DNA from: Lachnospiraceae bacterium
GTDB lineage: Bacteria; Bacillota; Clostridia; Lachnospirales; Lachnospiraceae
Assembly: GCA_900766915.1 (NCBI GenBank)
Contig: CAAFXE010000333.1
Span: 5,461 to 69,460 of the forward strand
Length of the DNA stretch: 64,000 bases
Direction of reading: 5' to 3'
In this document: piece after piece, positions 16,556 to 25,070 of the stretch
Layout of the letters: every line of letters starts with the position of its first letter
Numbering within the stretch: position 1 is the stretch's first letter
Notes under the pieces: generated by a model
The model's input: only the letters and a program-made list of their open reading frames with translations
Database searches by the model: none
What the model was told of the DNA's origin: nothing
Position numbers and translations under genes: made by a program

Positions 16556-17236
16556 TTATTTTTCCTCCTTTTTCTCATTCTGACATTTGGATGCACATTT
16601 TGCGCAGCATCCGTCACAGTCTTCTACCATTGCATTGGCTCTTGTCTTAATACTTGCAGCATTCATCACAGCTACGACAATGGCAAGAACCAGGAAGGCG
16701 CCCGGTGCCTTTACAAAGATACCGATGGGGCTGATGGAATCAGGAAGCACCTGAATACCAAAGGCGGTTCCGGCTCCTAAGAGCTCTCTTAAAAGCCCGG
16801 CGATCCCCAGTGCAAGGGTAAATCCAAGTCCCATACCTACACCATCAAAAACAGAGAGCATTGGGGCATTTTTAGAAGCAAAGGCTTCCGCACGTCCTAA
16901 GATAATACAGTTAACTACGATCAGTGGAATATAAATTCCAAGGGCACTGTAAAGTGCCGGAAGATAAGCCTGTGTTAAAAGCTCTACCACTGTTACCAAT
17001 GAGGCAACAATGACAATATATGCCGGAAGACGAACCTCTCCCGGAATCACCTTACGAAGAAGGGAAATGATCAGATTGGAGGCAATCAGTACGACCATTG
17101 TAGAGAGCCCCATACCAAATCCGTTGATTGCAGAGGTTGTTACTGCAAGTGTAGGACACATACCCAGCATCAGTACAAGCGCAGGGTTTTCCTTAATCAC
17201 ACCATTATAAATACGTTCTAACCATGGTTTCATCAC
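16556..17236 (-). CDS. rnfE: Rnf complex membrane subunit RnfE with Cys-rich tail
   Basis: 226 residues, six predicted helices. Cys in MLGMCPTLAVT and in PLIVVNCIILGRAEAF match the RnfA/RnfE half-sites. Most RnfE proteins end soon after the last helix; here a soluble tail carries a cysteine cluster CDGCCAKCASKC before a Lys/Glu-rich end. This looks like a potential metal or cluster site and is worth noting. It begins 9 bp after the rnfDG stop. Confidence 0.95.
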   Translation of the reverse strand: MMKPWLERIYNGVIKENPALVLMLGMCPTLAVTTSAINGFGMGLSTMVVLIASNLIISLLRKVIPGEVRLPAYIVIVASLVTVVELLTQAYLPALYSALGIYIPLIVVNCIILGRAEAFASKNAPMLSVFDGVGMGLGFTLALGIAGLLRELLGAGTAFGIQVLPDSISPIGIFVKAPGAFLVLAIVVAVMNAASIKTRANAMVEDCDGCCAKCASKCQNEKKEEK

Positions 17237-17245
17237 TCTTCCCCC

Positions 17246-18874
17246 TTACTGTACATTTGCCTGATAGAAATCTAAGGCTGCATTGACTGCATTCACAACT
17301 GCTCCGGAAGTTACAGACGCACCTGATACGGAATCGATCTCATCATCTGCAGTGGATCCGCCTGCCTTATTCAATGTGAACTGATCTACAGATACACCGA
17401 AGAACTGGCTCATGAATGCTTCTTCTCCACAGAGCATACCCATGCCGGCAGTTTCATGCAGTTCAGTAAATGAAATGCCATTGAGTGTTCCATCTGCCAG
17501 TATACCTACGGACAAGGTAACATTTCCGTCAAAACCGTCTCCACTGGTAACACTTAACACATATCCCACAACATTGCCGGATGCATCTTTTCCGACTACC
17601 ATTTCATTGATATAGACCTTGCCAAACTTCGTACCATAAACTTCTCCTCCAAGGGAAGCTACTGCACTGCTGAGTGCATCATCATATGAAAAGCTTTCAG
17701 CGTCCGGACATACCTCTCTGTAAGAAGCTACATTGGCTTCCATCTTCTGCTGTTCGATGGTATCTTTTGTCAGACCGAAAACACCGCTTAAACAGAATCC
17801 GGCAATTAATGTAATGCCGCAAAGAATCAGGGCAGATTTCGGAATTCCAGGCTTGACAGCCTTTGCTTTTGTTTCCGCTGGTTTTACTTCCGCGTCTGCT
17901 TCTTCTTTTGTACTTTCTTCCATTGGTTTTTCTGCAGCTTTCTTTTCTTTTTTCTGTCCGCGGTTACCAAACGGAACCGGTACGCAGATCTCATCGATCA
18001 ATGGTGTAAGCATATTTGCAATGATGATGGCATAGCTGACAGAGTCCGCTGCACTTCCGAACACACGGAACACACCGCTTAATATACCGACTGCTGCACC
18101 GAACAGCAGCTGTCCTTTGGATGTTACCGGACTGGTAACCGGGTCTGTTGCCATGAACAGGGCACCCATCACAATACCGCCGCCGCAAAGCTGTGCCAGT
18201 AAGTATACAGGGTCAAAGCCCTGACCTCCAAACAATCCCATAAATGCAAGAAAAGACAGGATCGTTGCTGTCGGGATCTCAAAGGTAATTCCTCCGATGA
18301 CCCATAAATACAAACCACCCAAAGCAAGGGCTGCAATGGAGCCGCCAATGACTCCGTTGCTGAAGCCGAGGAACATTTCCGTCACATTGATCACATTTCC
18401 TGCTGTCAGATCTGCCAAAGGAGTCGCTCCACTGATACCATCTACAGTATAGTTTGTCATCACACTGCCAAAGGAGATCAAAAGGAAACATCTTCCTGCC
18501 AATGCAGGATTCATAAAGTTATTTCCCAGGCCGCCAAACAGGCATTTTACAAACAAAATGGCAAACAAACTTCCCAGAAACGGGATATACAGAGGAACTC
18601 CTGCCGGAAGGCAAAGAGCCAATAAAAGGCCGGTTACTACCGCACTTCCATCTTTCAATGTATTTTGTTTGCCTGCTATATAGTCAAAAACAAATTCGGT
18701 CATTAATGCTGACCAGATAGACACAGCAACTACCATAAAGGCATGAAAGCCGTGATAATATACACCTACCACCGTTGCAGGCATTAACGCAAGAATTACA
18801 TCATACATGACATTTCCGGTGGTTAATTTACTCCTTACATGAGGAGAAGAAGAAACATTATATAATTGTCCCAT
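17246..18874 (-). CDS. rnfDG: Fused Rnf subunits RnfD-RnfG
   Basis: 542 residues in one uninterrupted frame. Residues 1-305 are RnfD: about ten membrane helices and the covalent flavin site DGISGATPL (Thr151). Residues 306-345 are a charged Lys/Glu/Ala linker. Residues 346-542 are RnfG: one anchor helix (about 347-368), then a periplasmic-side domain with the flavinylation motif DSVSGASVTS, where the acceptor position is Ser520 rather than the more usual Thr. In most bacteria these are two adjacent genes, rnfD and rnfG. There is no stop or frameshift at the junction and no separate rnfG nearby, so the fusion looks genuine. Confidence 0.95.
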   Translation of the reverse strand: MGQLYNVSSSPHVRSKLTTGNVMYDVILALMPATVVGVYYHGFHAFMVVAVSIWSALMTEFVFDYIAGKQNTLKDGSAVVTGLLLALCLPAGVPLYIPFLGSLFAILFVKCLFGGLGNNFMNPALAGRCFLLISFGSVMTNYTVDGISGATPLADLTAGNVINVTEMFLGFSNGVIGGSIAALALGGLYLWVIGGITFEIPTATILSFLAFMGLFGGQGFDPVYLLAQLCGGGIVMGALFMATDPVTSPVTSKGQLLFGAAVGILSGVFRVFGSAADSVSYAIIIANMLTPLIDEICVPVPFGNRGQKKEKKAAEKPMEESTKEEADAEVKPAETKAKAVKPGIPKSALILCGITLIAGFCLSGVFGLTKDTIEQQKMEANVASYREVCPDAESFSYDDALSSAVASLGGEVYGTKFGKVYINEMVVGKDASGNVVGYVLSVTSGDGFDGNVTLSVGILADGTLNGISFTELHETAGMGMLCGEEAFMSQFFGVSVDQFTLNKAGGSTADDEIDSVSGASVTSGAVVNAVNAALDFYQANVQ

Positions 18875-18884
18875 TTACATCCAC

Positions 18885-20219
18885 CTACTTTCTCTTGTTC
18901 TGCATGATCTCAGCTTTTGTCTGTTTGAAAAGCTGCATCAGTGGTCTCTTGGCCGGACATACGAAGGTACAGGAACCACATCCGACACATTCCAAACCAT
19001 AAAGTTTCTTTTCATAACGGTCATAATCTTTCCGTTTCGCTGCTACAGCCATCATCTGTGGAGTCAGTCCTAACGGACAAACCTGATTACAGCGTCCGCA
19101 ACGGATACAATTGGTCATCTGCTGCTGCGCCAGTTCCACCGGATCTTCCACGAAAACTGTCAAAGCATTATTGTTCTTACAGATACCTGCACTTAAATCT
19201 GCCATGGAAAATCCCATCATAGGGCCTCCGCAGATCAGTTTTTTCGGAGTCACACCTTCTTTAAAACCACCTGCTTCTTCCAGTACAGCAGAAAAGGGAG
19301 TTCCTGTTTTTACCAGAAGATTGCATGGATTTTTCACGCCATCACCGGAAACGGTAAACGGTCTTTCCATCAAAGGCTCCGATTTGCAGACTGCACGATA
19401 GATCGCACGGATCGTTGCCACATTATCTACGACACATCCAACATCTGCAGGTAACATTCCAAGTCTTAAATGTTTTCCTGCAACCACGCTGATAATGGAT
19501 CTCTCTCCGCCCTGTGGATACTTGGTATATACGCTCTGTACACGGAGCTTTTCTTTTCCTGCACAAGCCTTTTTCATTGCCGCAATTGCTTCCGGTTTAT
19601 TTTCTTCAATAAGTATCACACCTTCCGCATTGGGGAAAAGCTTCAGCAAGATCTCCATACCTTCAACGATCTCATCTGAGAAGGTACGCATCAGCTGATC
19701 GTCACAGGTAATATATGGTTCGCATTCAGCTCCGTTGGCAATGACATATGAAATCTCATCCGGGTTCTTCGGTGCGAGCTTCACATGAGTTGGGAAGCCT
19801 GCCCCACCCATACCAACGATTCCGGCAGCTTTTACACAGTCTAAGATCTCTTCTTTAGAGAGATTACGATAGTCTGTTTCCACGCCTATCCCTTCTATGG
19901 GAGTATACTGTCCGTCATTTTCGATGATGATGGACATCTGTCCTACGCCAAGGACATTTTTTCTCTTATCAACGGCTTTTACGGTACCGGAACAGGAGCT
20001 GACAATATTTGCAGAGACAAATCCGTCTGCTTCTGCAATCACCTGCCCTGCCAATACCTGATCGCCTTTTTTCACGACTGGCTTTGCAGGCTTTCCGATA
20101 TGCTGCCCCAGAGGATAGATCATTTCTCCCTGAACCGGGCAGTCGCGGAATAATACATCTTTTGCATATTCCTTACATTCTTCCGGATGCACACCACCAA
20201 AAAATGTTTTCTTATACAT
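18885..20219 (-). CDS. rnfC: Rnf complex NADH-side subunit RnfC
   Basis: 444 residues, peripheral cytoplasmic. Reduces NAD+ with electrons arriving through the complex. It starts with the family GGVHP motif; GMGGAGFPTHVKL (about 137) is the flavin/NAD-binding loop; two [4Fe-4S] motifs, CIRCGRCNQVCPLG and CVGCGSCTFVCPAKRP, lie near the C terminus (370-425). It is a short Clostridial form without the long C-terminal repeats of proteobacterial RnfC. It follows the FMN-binding protein gene by 39 bp. Confidence 0.97.
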   Translation of the reverse strand: MYKKTFFGGVHPEECKEYAKDVLFRDCPVQGEMIYPLGQHIGKPAKPVVKKGDQVLAGQVIAEADGFVSANIVSSCSGTVKAVDKRKNVLGVGQMSIIIENDGQYTPIEGIGVETDYRNLSKEEILDCVKAAGIVGMGGAGFPTHVKLAPKNPDEISYVIANGAECEPYITCDDQLMRTFSDEIVEGMEILLKLFPNAEGVILIEENKPEAIAAMKKACAGKEKLRVQSVYTKYPQGGERSIISVVAGKHLRLGMLPADVGCVVDNVATIRAIYRAVCKSEPLMERPFTVSGDGVKNPCNLLVKTGTPFSAVLEEAGGFKEGVTPKKLICGGPMMGFSMADLSAGICKNNNALTVFVEDPVELAQQQMTNCIRCGRCNQVCPLGLTPQMMAVAAKRKDYDRYEKKLYGLECVGCGSCTFVCPAKRPLMQLFKQTKAEIMQNKRK

Positions 20220-20258
20220 ATGTTAATTTCCTTCCGTTACTTTGCAACTAGAATATAT

Positions 20259-20666
20259 TTACTGTGCCTGAGAGATACAATCTTTAGCTGCGGCTATAAT
20301 AGCATCTGATGTAATGGTTGCGCCTGACACAGTATCCACATCAGCATCTTGAGCTGCAAGAATCTTCTCGATCATTCCATCTACGATCACACCGCCAATG
20401 TCCGGTGTTTCGCCGGAAGCATCGATCTTAACCTCTGTAATGCTTGTATCATCAAAAGTCATGGTTACTGTTACATCACTCATAATACCTTTGGCAGATG
20501 CAGTATAAGTACCTGCTGTGAAGGACGCTTCGCTTGATGCCGGCGCACTCTGGTCTGAAGAGTTGATGGAATATTCTACTTTCTGAAGCATAAAAAGTGT
20601 TGCTAAACTTACAGCACCTGCTACGATCCCTTTCAAAAATGCTTTTCTGGAAATATGATTTGCCAT
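20259..20666 (-). CDS. Exported FMN-binding domain protein
   Basis: 135 residues. The N terminus SRKAFLKGIVAGAVSLATLF is a signal or anchor helix with a Tat-like look (only one Arg). After a Ser/Ala linker a small FMN-binding domain ends in DTVSGATITS, where Thr117 is the likely ApbE flavinylation site. It is a minimal RnfG-like fold without the rest of RnfG. Sitting between pduL and rnfC in the same direction, it may pass electrons from Rnf to extracytoplasmic acceptors or act as an extra subunit; both are inferences from context. Confidence 0.88.
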   Translation of the reverse strand: MANHISRKAFLKGIVAGAVSLATLFMLQKVEYSINSSDQSAPASSEASFTAGTYTASAKGIMSDVTVTMTFDDTSITEVKIDASGETPDIGGVIVDGMIEKILAAQDADVDTVSGATITSDAIIAAAKDCISQAQ

Positions 20667-20692
20667 TTCCTGTTCCTCCTATCGTTTTTATT

Positions 20693-21343
20693 TTAAATGG
20701 TTCTATTGATGCCTTCCAGCAGCTCGTCCGCCCATTTCCCAAGATCATAGGCATCTCCGCCGAAAAGCTTTAAAACAACACCGTTGGGTGCCTCATCGCC
20801 TGCAAAGGCATTGGCCTCATCGGTGTCCACATGCATGGCCAGATGATAATCCCAGCTGATACGCACTACCACATTGGCATAGATCAGCGCCCGGTCAAAG
20901 CTTTCGGTAATGACAAAAACTTCCTCATTATCCTTCAGTCGCATTTTGATTGCATCTCCCGGAGTCATATGAATGTGTCTTTTGGCCACAATGACACCTT
21001 CTGCGATCTCCAGCTTATGATCCCCGGCAACTAACGTACAGCCCGGTGTATCTTTGGTATCTCCTGACTGACGGATCACTCCCGGTACACCGATTTTTCT
21101 CGTATCTGTCAAAGACAACTCTACCTGGGTCTGTTTACGAAAGGGTCCTAAAATTGCCACATTCTCAAAGGTTCCTCTGGGTCCTTTGATGGTAATTCTC
21201 TCTTTGGCCAGATACTGTCCCGGCTGAGAAAGTTCCTTCACAAAAGTAAGTTCTTTGCCGGCACCGAAGAGTTTTTCAAAATCCTCTTTGCTGATATGTA
21301 TGTGCCTTGCCGATGTCTCGATCGGTATCTTAATGCTTCCCAT
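20693..21343 (-). CDS. pduL: Phosphate propanoyl/acetyltransferase PduL
   Basis: 216 residues from ATG 21343, which has AGGTGAT 4 nt upstream (a GTG at 21352 would overlap that site). Interconverts acyl-CoA and acyl phosphate. The two PduL repeats are clear: ETSARHIHIS near the N terminus and VAKRHIHMTPGDA at about 125 supply zinc-binding His residues; VRISWDYHLAMHVDTDEANA follows. There is no N-terminal encapsulation peptide, so it is probably a free cytosolic form linking fermentation to ATP. First gene of the rnf operon. Confidence 0.95.
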   Translation of the reverse strand: MGSIKIPIETSARHIHISKEDFEKLFGAGKELTFVKELSQPGQYLAKERITIKGPRGTFENVAILGPFRKQTQVELSLTDTRKIGVPGVIRQSGDTKDTPGCTLVAGDHKLEIAEGVIVAKRHIHMTPGDAIKMRLKDNEEVFVITESFDRALIYANVVVRISWDYHLAMHVDTDEANAFAGDEAPNGVVLKLFGGDAYDLGKWADELLEGINRTI

Positions 21344-21434
21344 GTTTATCACCTGTGTTTTTTACGTTTTGTAATAACTCTAGCACACTTGATTTTAAAA
21401 ATCCAGTATCGTTAATTTGTTGACAACCCTGTTT

Positions 21435-21530
21435 ACAGCGATAAAACACGCTTCGCGAGTTTTATCAGCTGATTAGCGGTCGTCAAATGCAATGTGCTCG
21501 CACAATTGCATTTTCCTCGTCGCCATAGCA
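21435..21530. repeat. 96-bp palindromic dispersed repeat, copy B
   Basis: Direct repeat of 11435-11530, exactly 10,000 bp away. The inner 23-bp hairpin (21488-21510) is inverted relative to copy A. It sits just past the rplQ terminator, at the other border of the inserted block. Confidence 0.9.
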
Positions 21531-21535
21531 TAAAA

Positions 21536-21570
21536 ATACAGGAGAAAACCCATTGGATTTTCTCCTGTAT
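21536..21570 (-). terminator. Terminator of the alpha operon after rplQ
   Basis: ATACAGGAGAAAA (21536-21548), short loop, then TTTTCTCCTGTAT (21558-21570), with an AT-rich flank (TTTTTATG on the minus strand). It lies 22 nt past the rplQ stop. Confidence 0.88.
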
Positions 21571-21591
21571 AAAAAGTATCTTTTTGGAATC

Positions 21592-22116
21592 TTATACAAG
21601 CTCAAGAAGAACTTCCATAGCTGCATCACCTTTACGAAGGCCGATCTTTACGATTCTTGTGTAACCACCGTTACGTCCAACGTATTTTGGTGCAATTTCA
21701 TCGAATAATTTTGCAACCATGTCGATTTCTTTCTTATCGCGTTTTTTGTCAGCTGCTGCTGTTACAGGCATAAGAACCTTTAACATCTGACGTCTTGCAT
21801 GAAGTCTGGAAGGCATATCTTTTTTGATTGTCTTTTCTACTTCATCATAAACAGTTACTTTTTTACCGTCAACAACTTCTTTTACTCTCTTGCCGTTAGC
21901 ATCTTTACGAGCAACTTTTGCTGTTACAGTTACTGTTTCGTAGTTATCTTTTTCTTTTACTGCCAGTGCGATTAAACCTTCAGCAATTTTGCAAACTTCT
22001 TTTGCTTTTGCTTCTGTAGTAACGATTTTACCATTGTTTAATAAAGCTGTTACCTGGTTTCTAAGTAAAGCCTTTCTCTGGCTGGATGTTCTGCTAAGTT
22101 TTCTGTATTTTGCCAT
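21592..22116 (-). CDS. rplQ: 50S ribosomal protein L17 (bL17), extended
   Basis: 174 residues from ATG 22116 (GGAGGAT 7 nt upstream; the ATG at 22131 overlaps that site and is rejected). The usual length is about 115-130. The core motifs [19 protein letters not shown] and [10 protein letters not shown] are intact; the extra 45 or so residues form a charged insertion (about 70-125: [19 protein letters not shown]) between core strands. L17 sits near the peptide exit tunnel. Last gene of the alpha operon here; the ecf genes usually following it lie 10 kb away. Confidence 0.96.
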   Translation of the reverse strand: MAKYRKLSRTSSQRKALLRNQVTALLNNGKIVTTEAKAKEVCKIAEGLIALAVKEKDNYETVTVTAKVARKDANGKRVKEVVDGKKVTVYDEVEKTIKKDMPSRLHARRQMLKVLMPVTAAADKKRDKKEIDMVAKLFDEIAPKYVGRNGGYTRIVKIGLRKGDAAMEVLLELV

Positions 22117-22200
22117 TTTAATATCCTCCATTTGTTGCGCCCATCACACGTGCTTCTTCGGTCTTACCGTATGCGGGTCTGGCTGCCAACACTATTAAGA

Positions 22201-23160
22201 TTACTCTTCGCTTGGATTTAACTCCAGGCCAAGTTCTTTCAATTTTGCAAGTACTTCTTCCAAAGATTTACGTCCCAGATTACGAACCTTCATCATATCT
22301 TCCGGTGTTCTGTTACATAATTCTTCTACTGTGTTGATACCTGCACGTTTTAAACAGTTGTAGGAACGAACAGAGAGTTCAAGTTCATCAATGTTCATTT
22401 CTAAAACTTTTTCTTTTTCATCGTCGTCATGCTCAACCATAACTTCTGCTGTTTTCGCATTTTCAGAAAGGTCAATAAACAGACTTAAGTGTGCACTTAA
22501 TACCTTTGCAGCAAGGCTGACTGCTTCGTCCGGATCAAGTGTACCGTTTGTATGAACATCCAGAGTTAATTTATCGTAATCTGTGATCTGTCCGACACGG
22601 GTATTCTGAACAGTTAAGTTTACACGTTCAACCGGTGTGTAGATAGAGTCTACTGCGATCACTCCGATTGGAAGTTCATCATTTTTGTTTTTATCAGCGC
22701 TTACATATCCTCTGCCTTTTGTGATAGTAAGCTCCATAGATAACTTGCTGTCTGCACCACCGTTTAAGTGAGCGATTACAAGATCAGGATTCATAATTTC
22801 GATGTCAGAATCCACCTGAATATCTCCGGCTGTTACAACACCTTCACCTTCGAATTCAATATAAGCTGTCTTTGGCTCATTTGTTTCGCTGGTGTTTTTG
22901 ATTGCAAGGCTCTTGATGTTCATGATGATCTCTGTCACATCTTCCTTTACACCTGGGATGGAGCTGAATTCATGCAGAACACCTTCGATTTTAACCTGGC
23001 TAACAGCGGCTCCCGGTAAAGAAGAAAGCATAATTCTTCTAAGAGAGTTACCAAGTGTTGTGCCATAGCCTCTTTCTAATGGTTCTACAACGAATTTTCC
23101 ATATCTTTTATCTTCTGAGAGTTCAGCGATTTCAATATTTGGTTTGTTAAAATCGAACAC
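22201..23160 (-). CDS. rpoA: RNA polymerase alpha subunit
   Basis: 319 residues, full length. The N-terminal domain contains the assembly motifs [20 protein letters not shown] and LSSLPGAAV. The C-terminal domain (about 250-310) has the DNA- and activator-contacting motif [15 protein letters not shown] and [11 protein letters not shown]. It lies between rpsD and rplQ as in the classic alpha operon. Confidence 0.98.
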   Translation of the reverse strand: MFDFNKPNIEIAELSEDKRYGKFVVEPLERGYGTTLGNSLRRIMLSSLPGAAVSQVKIEGVLHEFSSIPGVKEDVTEIIMNIKSLAIKNTSETNEPKTAYIEFEGEGVVTAGDIQVDSDIEIMNPDLVIAHLNGGADSKLSMELTITKGRGYVSADKNKNDELPIGVIAVDSIYTPVERVNLTVQNTRVGQITDYDKLTLDVHTNGTLDPDEAVSLAAKVLSAHLSLFIDLSENAKTAEVMVEHDDDEKEKVLEMNIDELELSVRSYNCLKRAGINTVEELCNRTPEDMMKVRNLGRKSLEEVLAKLKELGLELNPSEE

Positions 23161-23210
23161 TACAAAGCTCCTCCTTTATTTGAATACATGTCACTTACGC
23201 CGCTATCCTA

Positions 23211-23804
23211 TTATTTAGAATATAATTCGACGATAAGCATTTCGTCTACAGGTACATCGATCATATCTCTTGTAGGAAGTTCTTTTACAGTTGCTTTTAA
23301 AGCTTCCTGATCAGATTCTAACCATTCCGGTACTAATCTTCCTGCTGTTACATCGAGGATATCTTTGTATCTCTGAGCGCCTTTGCATTTTTCTTTGATT
23401 TCGATTACATCGCCTGCTTTTACAAGGTAAGATGGGATGTTCACCTGTTTTCCGTTTACTAAAACGTGTTTGTGGTCAACGATCTGTCTTGCTTCTTTTC
23501 TTGTACGGGCAAATCCTGCACGGAATACTACGTTATCAATACGAGATTCAAGCATTGTCATCAGGTTTTCACCAGTCATGCCTTTCATTCTCTCAGCTTT
23601 TTCATAGTAGTTTCTGAAAGGTTTTTCAAGAACTCCGTAGATGAATTTTGCTTTCTGTTTTTCTCTTAACTGAAGACCGTACTCAGACATCTTCTTGTTT
23701 GCTCTTTTTAATTCTCTGTTAGATTTTTTATCAATTCCTAAATAGATAGGATCTAAACCAAGAGATCTACATCTTTTAAGAACAGGTACTCTATTTACTG
23801 CCAT
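23211..23804 (-). CDS. rpsD: 30S ribosomal protein S4 (uS4)
   Basis: 197 residues, a primary 16S rRNA binder. The S4 domain contains [16 protein letters not shown] and [13 protein letters not shown]. The N terminus ([16 protein letters not shown]) lacks the zinc-binding cysteine set of C+ S4 forms: only one Cys is there. In Bacillus subtilis rpsD is a stand-alone gene; here it lies inside the alpha operon between rpsK and rpoA. S4 represses this operon in some bacteria, so the leader at 24680-24762 is a candidate target. Confidence 0.98.
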   Translation of the reverse strand: MAVNRVPVLKRCRSLGLDPIYLGIDKKSNRELKRANKKMSEYGLQLREKQKAKFIYGVLEKPFRNYYEKAERMKGMTGENLMTMLESRIDNVVFRAGFARTRKEARQIVDHKHVLVNGKQVNIPSYLVKAGDVIEIKEKCKGAQRYKDILDVTAGRLVPEWLESDQEALKATVKELPTRDMIDVPVDEMLIVELYSK

Positions 23805-23821
23805 ACTAATAAACCTCCTAA

Positions 23822-24214
23822 TTAGACTCTACGACGTTTTGGTGGACGACATCCGTTGTGTGGAACCGGAGTAACGTCTGTGATACTTGTTACATCTAAA
23901 CCGCATGCTGAAAGAGCACGGATTGCTGCTTCACGTCCTGAACCTGGTCCTTTTACAAATACGTCTACTGTCTTAAGTCCATGTACTAATGCTGCTTTTG
24001 TAGCTGTTTCTGCTGCCATCTGAGCTGCATATGGAGTAGATTTCCTTGAACCTCTAAAACCAAGACCACCGGCACTTGCCCAAGATAATGCATTACCTTC
24101 AGCATCTGTTAATGTAACGATTGTATTGTTAAAAGATGATTGAATGTGTGCCTGTCCGCGTTCAACGTTTTTCTTAACGCGCTTTTTTGTCACTTTCTTT
24201 GTAACTTTAGCCAT
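23822..24214 (-). CDS. rpsK: 30S ribosomal protein S11 (uS11)
   Basis: 130 residues. Core [20 protein letters not shown] and the C-terminal signature [18 protein letters not shown] are complete. It forms the platform of the 30S subunit with S6 and S18. It lies 17 bp before rpsD, with a basic N-terminal tail ([15 protein letters not shown]). Confidence 0.98.
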   Translation of the reverse strand: MAKVTKKVTKKRVKKNVERGQAHIQSSFNNTIVTLTDAEGNALSWASAGGLGFRGSRKSTPYAAQMAAETATKAALVHGLKTVDVFVKGPGSGREAAIRALSACGLDVTSITDVTPVPHNGCRPPKRRRV

Positions 24215-24269
24215 TTTCTAAACTAACCTACTTTCTTCATTAATAAACAGCGTCCTACGCTGTTAAACA

Positions 24270-24638
24270 TTATTTCTTCTTGTTTGCTACTGTTCTCTTA
24301 GGACCTTTTCTTGTTCTAGCGTTGGTCTTAGTCTTCTGACCACGAACCGGAAGTCCTTTACGATGACGGATACCTCTGTAGCATCCGATTTCCTGAAGTC
24401 TCTTGATGTTTAATGCTGTTTCACGTCTTAAATCACCTTCTACAAGCATTGTTTCATCAATCACTGCTGCGATTGCTTTTACTTCGTCGTCAGTTAAGTC
24501 TCTGACACGTGTGTCAGGATTAACTCCTGCCTGTGCAAGAATCTTGTTTGAGCTTGTTCTACCGATTCCGTAGATATAAGTTAAACCGATCTCTACACGT
24601 TTTTCTCTTGGTAAGTCTACACCAGAAATACGAGCCAT
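24270..24638 (-). CDS. rpsM: 30S ribosomal protein S13 (uS13)
   Basis: 122 residues, beginning [21 protein letters not shown] and ending in the basic [19 protein letters not shown] tail that contacts P-site tRNA. The motif [17 protein letters not shown] is present. It is preceded by a 151-bp gap with several hairpins after rpmJ. GGAGG lies 8 nt before the ATG. Confidence 0.98.
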   Translation of the reverse strand: MARISGVDLPREKRVEIGLTYIYGIGRTSSNKILAQAGVNPDTRVRDLTDDEVKAIAAVIDETMLVEGDLRRETALNIKRLQEIGCYRGIRHRKGLPVRGQKTKTNARTRKGPKRTVANKKK

Positions 24639-24679
24639 TGATTATTCCTCCATTTTCTTCTTCGTATTTTCCTAAATGA

Positions 24680-24762
24680 GGCGGTATTTGCGAGTTCCGC
24701 CCAAGTGGGTACCTGCCCACTCTTTCCCGTACTGACTGCGTCGGCAGTCCATCTCTTCCGGG
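24680..24762 (-). promoter_or_regulatory. Structured leader between rpmJ and rpsM
   Basis: Four paired segments occur in a row: GGCGG/CCGCC (24680-24684, 24697-24701), GTGGG/CCCAC (24705-24709, 24716-24720), CCCG/CGGG (24726-24729, 24759-24762), and inside that GACTGC/GCAGTC (24734-24739, 24744-24749). No coding frame fits. It may be the autoregulatory site of the alpha operon (S4 or S13 as ligand is conjecture). Confidence 0.55.
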
Positions 24763-24790
24763 TTTTAAGCAATATCATCTTTATTGGGAA

Positions 24791-24904
24791 TTATCCCTGT
24801 CTCTGTTTATGTTTAGGATTTTCACAGATAACTCTGATACTACCTTTTCTTTTGATGATTTTGCATTTTTCGCAAATAGGTTTTACTGATGATCTAACCT
24901 TCAT
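24791..24904 (-). CDS. rpmJ: 50S ribosomal protein L36 (bL36)
   Basis: 37 residues, too short for most ORF calls. It starts [14 protein letters not shown], goes on to [20 protein letters not shown] and ends QRQG. The zinc-binding set Cys-X2-Cys, Cys, His is intact, so this is the C+ form. AAGGAGG lies 8 nt upstream of the ATG at 24904. It follows infA after a 166-bp gap holding a hairpin and a promoter. Confidence 0.97.
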   Translation of the reverse strand: MKVRSSVKPICEKCKIIKRKGSIRVICENPKHKQRQG

Positions 24905-24990
24905 GGGTAAATCCTCCTTCCCTTTGACTATGCTTTTACATGTGTACGCTCCCTGCTCCTGCCAATTGGCATAGCTTGGGAATACTAAAA

Positions 24991-25034
24991 AATCATGCGT
25001 ATACTATAATAGCATACGCATGATTCGTTTGCAA
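24991..25034 (-). promoter_or_regulatory. Promoter embedded in a hairpin, infA-rpmJ gap
   Basis: Perfect 12-bp arms AATCATGCGTAT (24991-25002) and ATACGCATGATT (25014-25025), followed on the minus strand by TTTTTT, so it works as the infA terminator. A sigma-A-like promoter overlaps it: TTGCAA (25034-25029), 17-bp spacer, TATTAT (25011-25006) in the loop. The next transcription unit (rpmJ-rpsM-...) may start here. Confidence 0.65.
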
Positions 25035-25070
25035 GCATTTTTTGTATTATTTTGGATACAATTTTTATTT

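Noticed and set aside
11576..21343. Bacterial microcompartment locus
   Set aside because: PduL and a PduQ-like dehydrogenase are present, but no shell protein gene, no diol dehydratase and no encapsulation peptide on PduL are seen.
11531..21434. Integrative element or IS-borne insertion between rplQ and ecfA1
   Set aside because: No transposase, integrase or attachment site was found; only the 96-bp repeats mark the borders.
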